In this document: in pieces, positions 43,604-55,495 of the stretch
How positions within the stretch are numbered: the stretch's first letter is position 1
Layout: each line of letters starts with the position of its first letter
From: Nematopogon swammerdamellus
Taxonomy: Eukaryota > Arthropoda > Insecta > Lepidoptera > Adelidae
Reading direction: 5' to 3'
NCBI GenBank assembly: GCA_946902875.1
Contig: OX336340.1
Coordinates: 17,189,566 to 17,253,565, forward strand
Length of the DNA stretch: 64,000 nucleotides
Notes under the pieces: generated by a model
What the model saw: only the letters and a program-made list of their open reading frames with translations
Database searches by the model: none
Told to the model about the DNA's origin: nothing
Program-made: the position numbers and the translations under genes

Positions 43604-43995
43604 GTCAGCCTCGGTAGCTCAGTGGCGCGGTTGGTTAGTAAACTGTTATTAAGCAACGCTGAGCGCGGTCAGTGATTGGATGGGTGACCGCTCGACCGTT
43701 GGAGGCTGACCGCGGTTCGGATTCCACGTTAAACTGTAGGTCCCTTCCCTTCTTACCTTACTAGGTGGTAGGGTTTATCCCGGCCGGGTTGGTACCACCG
43801 CACTGAACGAAACGTCGGTTGAAACGGCTATGTAAATAGTTCGTGTTTTCCGTCCAGTTTAGTGTAGCCGACATGAAATGAAGGGAAGCACTGACATGGC
43901 ACCTAGTTCACCCTGTGTTATGGGCTGACATCACGGATGTTGTAGGTGATGTAGCCAACCGTGTCAGGTTCCATAAAAAAAAAAAAAAAAAAAAA
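43604..43995 (+). mobile_element. 5S/tRNA-headed SINE, fullest + copy
   Basis: The order is A-box-like 'tagctcagtggcgcgg'; 5S-like 'attaagcaacgctgagcgcg' then 'gtcagtgattggatgggtga' and ccgc; B-box-like 'ggttcggattcc'; the body 'cttactaggtggtagggttt', 'gaaacgtcggttgaaacgg', 'cctagttcaccctgtgttat' and 'gtgatgtagccaaccgtgt'; and a 20-base A tail. The 5S-like part matches the 3' half (internal control region) of insect 5S rRNA. The element should be transcribed by polymerase III. Confidence 0.88.
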
Positions 43996-44049
43996 TTGTG
44001 ATAACAAAGTGCCCAAAAAGTGTATGTCTTCTTCCTCGGTAGAAGGAAA

Positions 44050-44455
44050 AAACCGGCCAAGTGCGAGGCGGATTCGCGCACCGATGTTTACGTACCACCA
44101 CGTGATTGCCCTTTTTATTATTTATTTACTTATTATTTACTATATTATACTTTAGAGTTTGCACTACAATCACACCAAGTTTGACGCTTGTATGTATTAC
44201 CGTTTTTACGATAGGTACAGCAAAAACAATAAATGTAAAAAAACACGTTTCTTGTATGGGGGGTCCCAACGTTTTAATTTTTATTATTTGTTAGGATGTG
44301 CACCATAATAAAACGTATTCTCTGAAAATTTCAACCGGCTACCTACATGTTATTACGGTTCATAAGATAAAGATAAAGTTAGTACGTAGAACGGACGGAC
44401 AAATGGCGGCGCCGGCGGCGTAGGCTTCAGTTCCCGTACGGTACGAAAACCTATC
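44050..44455. mobile_element. 'ccggccaagtgcgag' dispersed element
   Basis: The left end is ccggccaagtgcgaggcgga and the right end 'gttcccgtacggtacgaaaa'. Its internal 'agtttgcac-acaatcaca' and 'tttgacgcttgtatgtatta' match 26840. Confidence 0.6.
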
Positions 44456-45116
44456 ACTCGCTCGAAAGGCATACGTCCATTTATGCCATGTCAATATATG
44501 GATGAGGAATGATGCACAAGTTCAGGGTACGAAAAGATAGAGGGGTAACGAAGTGAGACGACGCGATTCCTAAGAGCGTGTGAATAATTCTCCTCACACA
44601 AAGTATCCCGCGCTTTTCCGGTGGAACCACCCACACTACGCGCCACTGTAACTCGTCGTGCATGCATACATTTTGGTCACCAACAATCTGAGACAAAGGG
44701 CAAATAAAGGGTAAGCTAATTAAGTAAACAAAGGATAAGGATTGTTCTACGCTCGGAGGAAAGTTCTAGGGGTACATACCAACAAAATAATTATTGGAAT
44801 GAAGTTGCTTATCAGTATCACACGTTGACACTTACGAGACATTTGGCGAAGGAGAACTAGGTCGAAAAAAGTGTAAGAATTTGACCGTCTCGACACTTTT
44901 GCTGTAGTATGTTCGTTTGTGTGTTTACGAGCGTATGTCTATGTATATGTATATTACTGCAGTATAGACGTCATAATTTTTCTTTTTATTAAATTACTCT
45001 CAAAAGTTTTAATTTGTTTCATTGTGGCTGTTATACATAATATATAGCGAATCTCGTCTTTTTATTTCCATTTTTGAAAACATTGTGTGTTCTAAACTCG
45101 AATTTCGTGCTTGCAA

Positions 45117-45510
45117 GCTTTTTTTATGGAAACTGACACGATTGGCTACATCACCTACAACATCCGTGATGTATCCCATAACACCGGGTGAACTAGGTGT
45201 CATGTCAGTGCTTCCCTTCATTTCATGTCGGCTACATACTGAACTGGACGGAAAACACGAACTATTTACATAGCCGTTTCGACCGACGTTTCATTCAGTG
45301 CGGTGGTATCAACCCGGGCGGGTTGAACCCTACCACCTAGTAAGATAAGAAGGGAAGGGTGAAGGGACCTACAGTTTAACGTGGAATCCGAACCACGGTC
45401 TGCCTCCAACGGTCGAGCGGTCACCCATCCGATAATTGACCGCACTCGGCGTTGCTTAACCATCAATATCGACAGTCGACTGTCTGCACCACTGAACTAT
45501 CGAGGCTGAC
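45117..45510 (-). mobile_element. 5S/tRNA-headed SINE, full-length - copy
   Basis: Complete from the T run (A tail) to the head end 'actatcgaggctgac'. The 5S-like core reads 'gttgcttaa' and 'attgaccgcactcg' in reverse. Confidence 0.83.
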
Positions 45511-45817
45511 GATGTTTGCAACGTTTTGCAACTCTTTGAGTAAAGGGGAATACAATACAACATAATATTTTCTTTTCATTTCAAAACACCTGACAGTTCC
45601 AAATACAATTTCGCGCCGAGTGAGTGAGTAGGTAAAAGAGCGTGGCGAAAATGACGTCATCCCACATCATTTCCGCTACGTTATTTTCGCAAATCTCTGT
45701 GGGTTTTTGTGGCGTTTATTTATGTAATAATATTACACGCAGCCGAATGTTTTAGAATTTTGCTCACGAAATGTTCACATAAAACATTTTAGACTGAAAG
45801 TATTTTGTATTTTTTAA

Positions 45818-46102
45818 CCCCCGACGAAAAAGAAGGGTGTTATAAGTTTGACGCCGCCGTCTGTCTGTCTCTCTCTGTGTGTGTGTGTGTGTGTGTGCAT
45901 GTCTGTCTATGACATCGTAGCTGCCAAACGGATGGGCTGATTTGGATGCGGTTTTTTTTATTAGAAAGCTGGTTTAACTGGGATTGTTCTTAGCTGTGAT
46001 AGTAATCAAGTAAGTAATAAATTAATTATGAAGTAATAAGAAAAATACGTCTCACTGATGGACCGACTTGGATGCGGATTTTTAAAAAACCTTGACATAA
46101 TA
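45818..46102 (+). mobile_element. 'aacccccgac' element end with GT microsatellite
   Basis: 'ttttaacccccgacgaaaaa', 'gaagggtgttataagtttga', a TCTG/GT run (45855-45898), 'aaacggatgggctgatttgg' and 'ttagaaagctggtttaactg' form a common lepidopteran repeat. It directly precedes the long hairpin at 46103. Confidence 0.6.
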
Positions 46103-46303
46103 GTTTAATTACAAATTTAAAAAACCCCCGATCCATTAAAAAGTCAAAAATAAATTTCCGTTTAGTTACTCAAAGGAGTCGGCGTACCGCTAAGTAAATA
46201 AAATATAAAAACTCAGAGCTGCGCCCCGACTCCTTTAGGTAACTAAACGGAAATTATTTTTGACTTTTTAAGGGGTCGGGGTTTTTTAAATTTGTAATTT
46301 AAC
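46103..46303. repeat. ~80-bp inverted repeat with 43-base loop
   Basis: 46103-46182 (gtttaattacaaatttaaaa onwards) is nearly the reverse complement of 46226-46303, with only a few mismatches. The arms contain 'aaaaagtcaaaaata' and 'ttccgtttagttac'. It is probably a head-to-head duplication of the end of the element to its left. Confidence 0.85.
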
Positions 46304-46534
46304 TTTTATTTCAATCTTTTATACAGTGTGTCCTATTCAACTTCCTTGCCGCAGGCCGCACCGCTTTGTACCCGCGTATTTCAAACTTACAGCGAAGTTG
46401 TACAACGAAAGTTTTCCAATTCCACGTACCGAATTACTACACCTCGCTCTTTTGACTTATGAATCCTCTTGTACTTAGAATTTCACTTGAGATTAACAGT
46501 ACGTCAGGAATACAACAGAAATTACAAATAGAAA

Positions 46535-47215
46535 AAAGCGGCCAAGTGCGTGTCGGGCCACGCGCAGTGTAGGGTTCCGTAGTTGCGGAACCCTATCAAA
46601 ATAAATTATTTGATTATTTGTATAATTTCGTAGGGGAAATAAATGAATGTTAATTTGAAAAACAGTGAAATGATGGCTGTCGTCCGTACATTTTATAAGT
46701 TGGTCGACTATTACTCGTCAACCTGTACAGCCTACTTAGCTGTGATAGTTTTCCTTTTAATTTCGATATATGTACTACTGCTGTGAATTTTTTCACATAT
46801 CTAATAACAACCGTTTAGCCGGCAGGGGGGGGGGGGGGACACTTGACTCTAGCAAAAATTTGCACTTAAAAGCTTAATAATTCGCAAACGGATCCCTAAA
46901 TCGAAAAATGCTTTTCACAAACCCGCAATATTTTCCAGAGACCTATCCAACGACATCCCACACGATGGGGTAGACGTGAAAAAAAAAATCATCTCCACTA
47001 TACGTGTAGGGGAGGTACCCTAAAAAAAAATTATTTCAAAATTTTTATTTTACCACTTTGTCGGCGTTATTAATATTAATACCCATACCAACTTACATTT
47101 TTCTAGTACTAAGGGTCTCTGAGCTAAGCCGCGGACAGACAGACGGACGGACAGACGGATGGACATGGCGAAACTATAAGGGTTCCTTGTTGACTACGGA
47201 ATCCTAAAAACCGGC
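46535..47215. mobile_element. 'gcggccaagtgcgtgtcggg' dispersed element
   Basis: The left end gcggccaagtgcgtgtcggg leads to 'agggttccgtagttgcgga'. The right part holds 'cagacagacggacggacaga' and 'actataagggttccttgttg'. A G13 run lies at about 46826-46839. Confidence 0.6.
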
Positions 47216-49659
47216 TAAAGTTTGACGTCACGCCTCTAAGGATATCAGCCTCAGTCATAATACCATCCAGCAACTAAATAAGCTAAGTTTCATAATATTT
47301 GTTATGGATTACATCAGTCTATATAGGACAAGTAAAACAATTGTTTTGTACATAAGACAAATATATAAATTAAACTAAACTGAATAAAAATATTCGCGCA
47401 ACCTCGGGACATCACAAATTGTCCTTATGGATTGAATTACATTTATTATTTATTTAACCCCAACCTAATACTAGTGGTCTCAAAAATCTAGCAGACGAGC
47501 ACATTATACATTTACAAATACTTACAAAATTTTAAAGATGAGAACCGCAGTACGAAATTTGCAACTTTTTTAATTTAATAATTTTTACATTATCCATGTT
47601 TTTTACGGCCTCAATTCCATTTTTCACAAATAAAACCATATTATAGAAGTGTTTTAAGAGGCAGACACAAAAAAAATTACAGACATACAGACAAAAAGAC
47701 AACATACATAGCCTTTTATAATAGCAAAGAAGAACAGGAAAGCCCAAATTGACCCAACATTCAACTCATGTGTACCAAGGTCGAACTCAATCACTCTACC
47801 TTCTCTTCCCGTCCCTCCATCGAACCTTCTCAAAACCTGCCTTATCTCCATCAGCACTGACGATAGCTCACATTTGTCAAGGCGCAGCCGGCCCGATACA
47901 ATCTGCTTGGATCCCCTCCTTTGCCAAGTTTTGGACCTAAACTCGCCGAACGTGCGAGTTAAGGTGTGAGTGCTGGAAGCGAACGATTACTTCAAACTTT
48001 CTTTTGGAAGTGGAACATTAAAATTAATGTGTTAATAATAACATAAAATATATATAACAGACCTGCGCGACGACGTCGTAACAGACCTGCGCGACGACGT
48101 CGCCGTGCAGTCCGGCGGATACGGAGCTCTCCGAGATGGGGGTGGTGGTGGCCTACGTGTCTAGTACCACCACCTATCGCTCGTAGCTTGCCTCGCGTCG
48201 TCCCGGAGAGCTCCGTAGCCACGGCCTGCACCCGCCGGCGTGCTTGGAGGCTTGTCTCCCGCCGCCGGCGGTATTACCGTATTTAATTTTTATATTAATT
48301 TTGTGTATTTTTATTACTTTTTTGTATAATATATATAAAATTAATGTAAAATTTTCAATATGTGAAATAAAGGATAAACATAAAATAATGTCATATAATG
48401 ACATAAAGGCACCGATTGTTTAAAATAACAAAAATATACCATTAAAATAAAAACAAAAAAGTACTAAACATTATTTTTAGGCAACGAACCGAACTTGGAT
48501 TTAACGTTCAGCTTAAAAACTTACATCTTGTTTGAATTCGCACGAAAAGAGAATATTCGAGTAGTTAAATATTTCGGTTGCGATGGAAAAGGAGAAGTGA
48601 TAAGAGCCAATATTATACTCCGCGAAACTTGTAAATCTCCAAATCCGTCTTTGAGATATCTTCGGATCATTATTTCAAATCATTGAGATTTTGCCATACT
48701 TCTTTTCCTTGTTAATAGAACCGTAGTAACATGCGTGTTTGGAATAATGTTTTATACATAATGCTCATAGCTCATTGGAAAATGTCTTTTAGTTTGTTAG
48801 CTACCTTAAAGCATGGTGTACTGCGAACTGTTTTCAAATTTCGAATTACCTTCATCGTATTGCTGTCGCTGTGGGCCGCGCGCGCCGCTGCCCACGCACG
48901 TGAAAAGGACAACTGGAGCTCAGAAGCAAACTGTCTACAAAATATTTGCGAATCATCATTCAGGCGAAGTCTTTTTTTATGTCTTTATTCTTCCTCAATT
49001 TAAGTGATACGTTTTTTTCTATCAACAAAAGCCTACTGGAGCCTATGTCTTAATAATTTTTAATAATTTTTTTTATAGTTTTCCATATAAAACATATGAA
49101 AGTTAGGCCTAAAATTGCTATATTTTCACAATAATCAAATATATTTTATTTAAAATGAAATAACGAAAAAGGTCAACATAGGGACATAGATATTGATAAT
49201 ATCTTTTACACACAATTTTTTTAAAATGGTAGTGCAAGATTTACGGGTTGGAAAGAGATTTCCCCTGGTATATGAGAAAAGTGGACTTCCCGGTTCTCTT
49301 TTATAAATGCACATGTTTAAGTTTTAAAGAAGACAGGTTATTGGAACCTTTTTTCGAATTATAAAATGAGATCGTTCATCATAGTTTCTTGCGAAGTGGG
49401 AGCGAAAATTTGGGTGCAAACGAATAATCCAATCTACTACGGTGCAAACATCATAATTTAATGAACGTAATAGAACATGATCTTCTTGAATATTACTACA
49501 TATATTACTAATGATTTATATACCATGAAATTAATTTATGGTAAAGTTAGTGCAATTTGTCTTATTTGAAACAATGTATGTACAAAACAGTTGAATAATT
49601 AAGTACACATAAAATTGTCTTCTTTCCGTGAATAATAAAATGCAAAAGGTACCTTTCAT
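47216..49659. other. Gene-free stretch with a GC-rich tandem patch
   Basis: 48060-48105 holds two copies of 'cagacctgcgcgacgacgtcg'-type sequence. 48120-48215 contains an inverted pair around ggagctctccg. A - strand frame at about 47870-47740 (EIRQVLRRFDGGTGREGRV) looks coding-like but matches no family I know. No gene is claimed. Confidence 0.35.
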
Positions 49660-50420
49660 TTAATTTACATACATACATACATAACTTACGCTTTTGTATC
49701 CCGACAATCAGGGTAAGCAGAGTAATCGGTGTTGTGCTATAAGTTCATACATACATACACATACATAAGGTCACGCCTGCCTGCCTCCCAGTGGGGCAGG
49801 CAAAGACAACGGACCCAACCCACGCAAACAACCCAACCCCCACGCGCCACGATCCTGACACACTTGCCGCCTCTTCCACTCTCATAATGTCCTTCATACA
49901 TGCCCGTCGGTTACGGGTACTACGCACCTGACCCTTTTTGAGCACATGCCGATCTGGTCCAGGTACGTGCGTCTAGGGCGCCCCTTCCCGACTCTTCCAC
50001 TAACATTCGCTCCATAGATTTCTTTCATTAGTCTCCTATCATCCATTCTACAGATACACATACTCCTCCTATTCCACACATACTCCTCTCAACGCGCGCA
50101 TTTCGACATCATTTAGTCTGCTCTCATGCTTCGCCTGCCATACCCAACTTTCACTCCCATAAGTACTCTGGTAAATTAAAGCACAACACCGACCACCACG
50201 TTTAGCACAGTATACGGACAAGATAACTATCAAGCAGCAACTGAGGCACGAAGACCCACCTGCTGCATGACAAGGTGGAAGGACCGCGCCAAGGTGAGAG
50301 GTGGCTAGCCTTTCGCCCTTTAGCGCGACATCTTGTCCTTATCCCTTAGTCGCCTTTTACGACATGCACGGGGAGATATGCAGTGGGGCTATTCTTTTTA
50401 AGTACCGGCCCCACACGGTA
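49660..50420 (-). mobile_element. RTE-like repeat tail split by an RTE-like LINE insertion
   Basis: On the - strand the repeat runs 50420-50180 ('taccgtgtggggccggtact' to 'gtggtcggtgttgtgct'). It is interrupted at 50180-49745 and resumes at 49744-49660 ('agcacaacaccgattactct' to a TATG run). The interruption is a LINE 3' end. Confidence 0.75.
49745..50180 (-). pseudogene. RTE-like LINE ORF2 C-terminus with frameshifts
   Basis: On the - strand: a YGSESWVWQAKHESRLNDVE block, MRALRGVC, an internal deletion, RRLMKEIYGANVSGRVGKGR, PRRTYLDQIG, a frameshift, then LKKGQVRSTRNRRACMKDIM and EEA with the LINE tail 'gtgtcaggatcgtggcgcgt' and a TATG run. This is the standard C-terminal region of RTE-type LINEs in Lepidoptera. 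The frameshift and deletion make it non-coding. Confidence 0.82.
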
Positions 50421-50501
50421 TTTAATTTATTACAATTATTTAACCAATTTTTAAAATAACTAGTCCTGAAGTAAACACAATAATAATTTTACAAAATGCA
50501 G

Positions 50502-50629
50502 AAGGCGGTCTTGCTCGATACCGCTCGAATCGTCCGGAGATTTCTCTCTCTGGTCCGACCACAGCGGTAGCTTGTGCTTGCTCCGCCGCCGCCGCCGCCG
50601 CCGCCGCCGGTGGCAAACCCGCTTATTAA
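50502..50629 (+). other. GC-rich open stretch, weak candidate terminal exon
   Basis: After a possible acceptor (ttacaaaatgcag, ending 50501) an open frame reads GGLARYRSNRPEISLSGPTT, AVACACS, eight Ala encoded by a (GCC)n run, then GGKPAY and TAA at 50627-50629. The - strand is also open as a Gly run. The base composition contrasts with the AT-rich flanks. No family was recognised and no partner exon was found, so it may be only a trinucleotide repeat region. Confidence 0.2.
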
Positions 50630-52484
50630 TTTTGTATATAGCTATTTAATGTAAATAATTGTTTATAGAATTAATGTAGGAAAAAGTCTAAATATAAACG
50701 TATACAAAAAATCATTAAAAAAATATACCTAACAAAAGCTTGCTTTGAACTTTTTTGTGTTCCTTGTTGTAAAATTTTAACACATAGTACATTTTGTCGA
50801 TCATTACATATATAGGTAGTTTACTTTATTTCAATTTTAGGTTAAAACGGGTTTCATTTTAAATAATTATTAGTCATTTAACAATTTAGATATTGTAAGT
50901 ATAAAAGCGTATTTTCGGACGTGAAAAAAAAATTCAGATATTTTTTCATCTTATTCTTCTAATTATACTCCGAAGTTTCATTATTTCATTATCCAGCAAC
51001 GAAGCAATTGTATAGAAAATTAATTGAGCAATACTGGGCAGTATTATACCCTCGTTTCCAACAGCGCGAAGAAAATTCTTTTATTTTCTAGCCAGCCATA
51101 AGTCGCCATTTCCTGTGCGCGTTTGCTCCGCTTCCTGTTAGCTTTCATAATATTTACCCAACACGGCGGGATAATGACGGACCATTTTATACAATAAGGA
51201 AATGAGAATATTAAATTAAATTTTAAATGAAATGCGTAAAAGCTTATAAATATTTTAGTATACGGAATGAATAGTCGGAACGCATTGTCTGCTGAAATTT
51301 CACCTACCTTGTAAAAGTATTATGTCAATAATATACGTTAGATCAATATTTATACACAAACAACTAAGTATTGGAACCTTTTGTAGAATTATAAAATGAG
51401 ATGGTTCATTTAAATGTTTTGATTACATTCAGGGTTCAGATTCAGATTTAATTGTTTATTTTGCCATAAAGAACATATTTTATCGAACAAGTCGAGCAAA
51501 CATAAAATACTTTAACCTAATAACAATGGAATATTCTTATTATGCCTTTTCTTTCAATATCAGTTCTGTCCTTTTCTAGGTACCTAGGTAGATACAGAGG
51601 AATACTCCACACTCATTTTATAGAAGTAAACACCACAAAATACTTAAATTGAAGTGCAAAGGCGTGTAAGGCAGCACAACACAATTTAATTTGTAAGTAC
51701 ATCATAATTTGATAATTAGTTGCACCTGAGTTAAATAAGTACTTACCCAAATGTAATCACCAGTGGTTTGACCAAGCAATGTCGCCTATGAAACAGCCAG
51801 AGTATGTTTAGGCGACAGTGTTCAATAAATTACATGATCTCGCGGGTACAGTATAGTACTCGTACTATTTCCATGAATTTTTAAACTGTACTTTATAAAA
51901 AATTTGCACCTGTAATAAAAAAAAATTATCTGCCATTACATCTGAATCCCGTTGTTCTCAAAGTAATTATGTTAGTTTAATATGCCCATTTGTATACAAA
52001 AGTTGTGTTGTGTGCTTGCATTCACATTTCAAACTCACTAATGCGTGAAACCTCACCGAGTCTCCAAACGTCACCAACTTTAACCAACACTTTCGGGACC
52101 CGCTACCGCACACATACAAGCACTCAGGCATTATATTACATATTCATACATGTACATGTACATAGGCGACACATATTCCTAATACACATACATACACATC
52201 AACACATTGCTATATCCACCTATAGGTAGAGATGTAAGTTCTAGCGATACCTTTATCGAAATCTCATTAATTGCATTTCATGTTCGATAAATGGGTCTCA
52301 AAACATACATTAATATTATATTCAAAGCTGGATCGCTGAATATAGACAAATTACATAATTTTTTTTTTTACATGATTTTACTATTAAACGACGTATTGAC
52401 AAAGTAGGTTTTCCATATATCGTTTCTTGATATGTGATTTCAGTAGACATAAATTATGATAAAGAAGGGAGTATTAAAAAAATT
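50630..52484. other. Gene-free AT-rich stretch
   Basis: No exon, RNA gene or named repeat was recognised. 51366-51410 ('attggaaccttttgtagaat' then 'aaaatgagatggttcat') resembles 49336-49380, so a short dispersed repeat of unknown family is present. Confidence 0.4.
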
Positions 52485-52850
52485 GGTCAAGTGCGAGTTT
52501 TGCTCGCGCACGGAGGGTTCCGTAGATCCGCTATACCATACCAGCCAAAAAACCATATCCGTCTATATTTTTTCTTTCTGCAATGCAAACTACCTGTGGC
52601 GCCATTTATTATTTAGTAGCTCGAATGTGTACTAATCGATTCTTAGCACGTTTCTTGTATAGGAACCCCTTATTTTTATTTTGTATTTTTGACGTTTTGC
52701 TTTTTTTTAATTATTTGTTAGTATATCCGCCACAATAACACATATTCAGTGAAAGTTACAACCGGCTACCTATTACGCTTCAAAAGATACAGCAGTAGGG
52801 CAGACAGGCAGACAGACAGACAGACAGACAGACAGACGGATATAAAACCA
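52485..52850. mobile_element. 'ggtcaagtgcgagttttgc' dispersed element
   Basis: It contains 'gtgcgagttttgctcgcgca', 'atgcaaactacctgtggcgc' (matching 19105-19140 in reverse), and a (GACA)n run at 52805-52838. Confidence 0.6.
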
Positions 52851-53109
52851 TAATAACTTGTTATGTTGGCGTACGATTATCATGTTTGCATGAATTATTA
52901 AAAATATTTTATCGACGTTAATCTCGATAATCTATAATTTAAATATTTTCGTACTTTCAATAAGTACATCATTGAAGCTCTACCTCTAGTACTACTTAGA
53001 CTCACGACCTATGTATGTACGGCGCCTATCCTTCGTATAATTTGTTCGACGAGGCTTGCCAGGTCTATTGAAAATCAAGGCATTGTGCTAAACCTCCTGG
53101 TTCAATCTC

Positions 53110-53439
53110 CTTTTTTTATGGAAACTGACACGGTTGGCTACATCACCTACAATATCCGTGATGTCATCCCATAACACCGGGTGAACTAGGTGTCATATCA
53201 ATGCTTCCCTTCGGTCGTGCCGGCTACACTGAACTGGACGGACACACAAACTATTTACATAGCCGTTTCGATCGACGACGTCCTAGAAGGGAAGGGACCT
53301 ACAGTTTTACGTGGAATCCGAAACACGGTCAGCTTTCAACGGTCGAGCGGTCACCCATCCAAGTACTGACCCGCCCAGCGTTGCTTAACCATCAATAGCG
53401 ACAGTCGACTGTCTGCACCACTGAGCTATCGAGGCTGAC
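53110..53439 (-). mobile_element. 5S/tRNA-headed SINE, - copy
   Basis: The head is intact on the - strand (gtcagcctcgatagctcagt, 5S-like 'gttaagcaacgctgggcggg'), and there is a deletion in the body near 53270. Confidence 0.82.
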
Positions 53440-53971
53440 AAAAGAGGCTGCGACACAGGTCATCACGTCAATGAGTTGTATGCACTTCATAATATAGCAA
53501 TTTAAATGCTGTTTAATATTTGATTTTAAATATTGGATTTTTTTTCAATTCATTTTAATAATTCCATAAATTTATTACTTTTTGTATGCATAAATCAAAT
53601 TGGGCGACATTTTTGTCCCGAATAATCAAACACGCAATCACAGTTTGGCACTATACTATATATGGTCGTATAAAAATTTTCATATCTATGAACCGTAACG
53701 ACGGCAATGAAGAACCTATTAAACAGTTTAATATACCCGTGGTTTATTGGAGTTTAAACGGTAGCTGTCACCTCTAGCTTATCCGCCCCCCCCCTGCGGC
53801 TACGTCCGTTCGTCCGCACCCTCGCCGTCCTCACGCAAACCCTACTCGCGGACAGGACATTGTCACTTTGGAAGAAGCGTCAGATCTGCGTCAGGACTGT
53901 GGCAGGTTGAGATCCATTATCTCCGCTTACACCATGGGAAGCCAGGTGTAACGCTCTACTACGCGAATAAG

Positions 53972-54261
53972 ACTTTTTTTATGGAAACTGACACGATTGG
54001 GTACATCACCTACAACATAAGTCAGTGATGTCAGCCCATAACACCGGGTGAACTAGGTGCCATGTCAGTGCTTCCCTTCATTTTATATCGGCTACACTGA
54101 ACTGGGCGGAAAACACGAACTATTTACACAGCCGTTTCGACCGACGTTTCGCTCAGTGCGGTGGTACAAACCCGGCCGGGATAAACCCTACCACCTAGTA
54201 AGGTAAGAAGGGAAGGGACCTACAGTTTAACGTGGAATCCGAACCACGGTAAGCCTCCAAC
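53972..54261 (-). mobile_element. 5S/tRNA-headed SINE, 5'-truncated - copy
   Basis: The body is complete, and the head is lost beyond the B-box-like region. Confidence 0.78.
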
Positions 54262-54668
54262 AGACGTCAGACGGTTAGACGTCAATTTGACATTTGGTCC
54301 CGTCCTATTGTCATTTGAATCGCGTAGTAGGTATATTAGTACAAGTTACTTAGTCCTCAAAACACTGCTTTGCTTCAAACAGCTTGCAATACCTGTGCTG
54401 CTAAACATTGTTAGTCCACAAGTGTAACAAAGATAGATATTTTTCTCGTCACCTATACTCATACTTATAATGACTTCACTTGCTCAATGACTCAGTGACT
54501 TCACATTTAATTTCGTTATTTTTTTAATTTATTAATTTAGAAAATCTAGAGCTTAGCATCACAACAACTGATCAGTGTACAGTGTTAAATTGTTTTCGCC
54601 AATTACAATTTATAATTTTTATTAATCATTTTTATCCTTTTGAATTATTTAAATGACATGTATCATAA

Positions 54669-55066
54669 GCGGCGGGTGGCCGAGTGGTTTCGGCATCGGC
54701 TTCTCATGCGAGAGGTTCGAGGTTCGAATCCGGTCGGCGTGTACCAATGAGTTTTTTCTGACGAAAAACTTTACGTGTATACCTACTCCTGCTACTTCAC
54801 CGTTCGAAACCGGTGTAAAACTGTAGGTCCCTTCCCTTGCCCCTTACTAGGTGGTAGGCTCAAATTGTAGCCGACTGGGTTGGCACCACCGTACTGGATG
54901 TAAGATGGCCGCATAGCAGCCTCGGTTGTGTTCTCCTCTAGTCCAGTATAGCCAGCAATCCAGGGAAGTCTCCGGTATGACACCTACCTTCTCGGAGGTG
55001 ATATTGGCTAGTTAGAGCATGTGCTGTGGCCCCTCTGACTCAGCCACCCATACCGGATTACATAAA
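54669..55066 (+). mobile_element. tRNA-like SINE, + copy
   Basis: The head gcggcgggtggccgagtggt carries the tRNA A box. 'ggttcgaatccgg' is an exact B box about 50 bases on, with a long variable-arm-like segment between them as in Ser/Leu tRNAs. The body runs 'gtaccaatgagttttttctg' to 'gcccctctgactcagccacc' and a short A-rich end. It lacks a tRNA-type 3' acceptor stem, so it is a SINE and not a tRNA gene. Confidence 0.78.
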
Positions 55067-55104
55067 AAATATATATGATCACTTCTAGCATAAAGCATGT
55101 TCAG

Positions 55105-55290
55105 TGTGCCAGGGCGGCTCGCTGCGCCCTCACCGCCGCCGCCTCCCGCCCAGCGACGTCGTCGTCGCTGTCAAACTTTAAGTCAACTTGCGGTTGGGCG
55201 GGCGGCCGCCAAGTCTCCGTTGGAGTGGACGCGCCCCCGCGCAGTGTCGTGCCGCAGCCTTCCACGCTTCTTGCTCTCTCGTTCCCAATT
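55105..55290. promoter_or_regulatory. GC-rich CpG-dense island
   Basis: About 185 bases rich in CG and in CCG/GCC runs, with ggcggccgcc near 55203. A - strand gtgagg follows a GC-rich stretch and could be a donor of a 5' UTR exon. The open frames on all strands are composition-driven. This is a possible promoter or first exon of a gene not otherwise visible. Confidence 0.3.
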
Positions 55291-55294
55291 CAAA

Positions 55295-55495
55295 ATTTTT
55301 AGGTTTCCGTACACGTATGTCTGTCCTTCTCTTTAGAACCGTAATAGCTAACCGGATGAAATTTTCACAGAATATGTGTTATTTTGGCCGATATAAAAAA
55401 ATGAAAACGTGAAAATTAAGGGGTTTACCATACAATAAACGATTTTTTTAGTGGCGCGGAAACCTCGGTGCGCTAGTCCGACTCGCATTTTTTTT
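55295..55495. mobile_element. Short copy of the 'ggtttccgtac' dispersed element
   Basis: 'taggtttccgtacacgtatg', 'atgaaattttcacagaatat' and the end 'cggtgcgctagtccgactcg' are present. The copy is internally deleted. Confidence 0.6.

Noticed and set aside
43650..43720. 5S rRNA gene or pseudogene
   Set aside because: Only the 3' half of 5S is present and it is embedded in a SINE repeated many times.
54669..54745. tRNA gene
   Set aside because: A and B boxes are good, but there is no acceptor stem pairing and the sequence continues as a SINE shared with 33062-33446.
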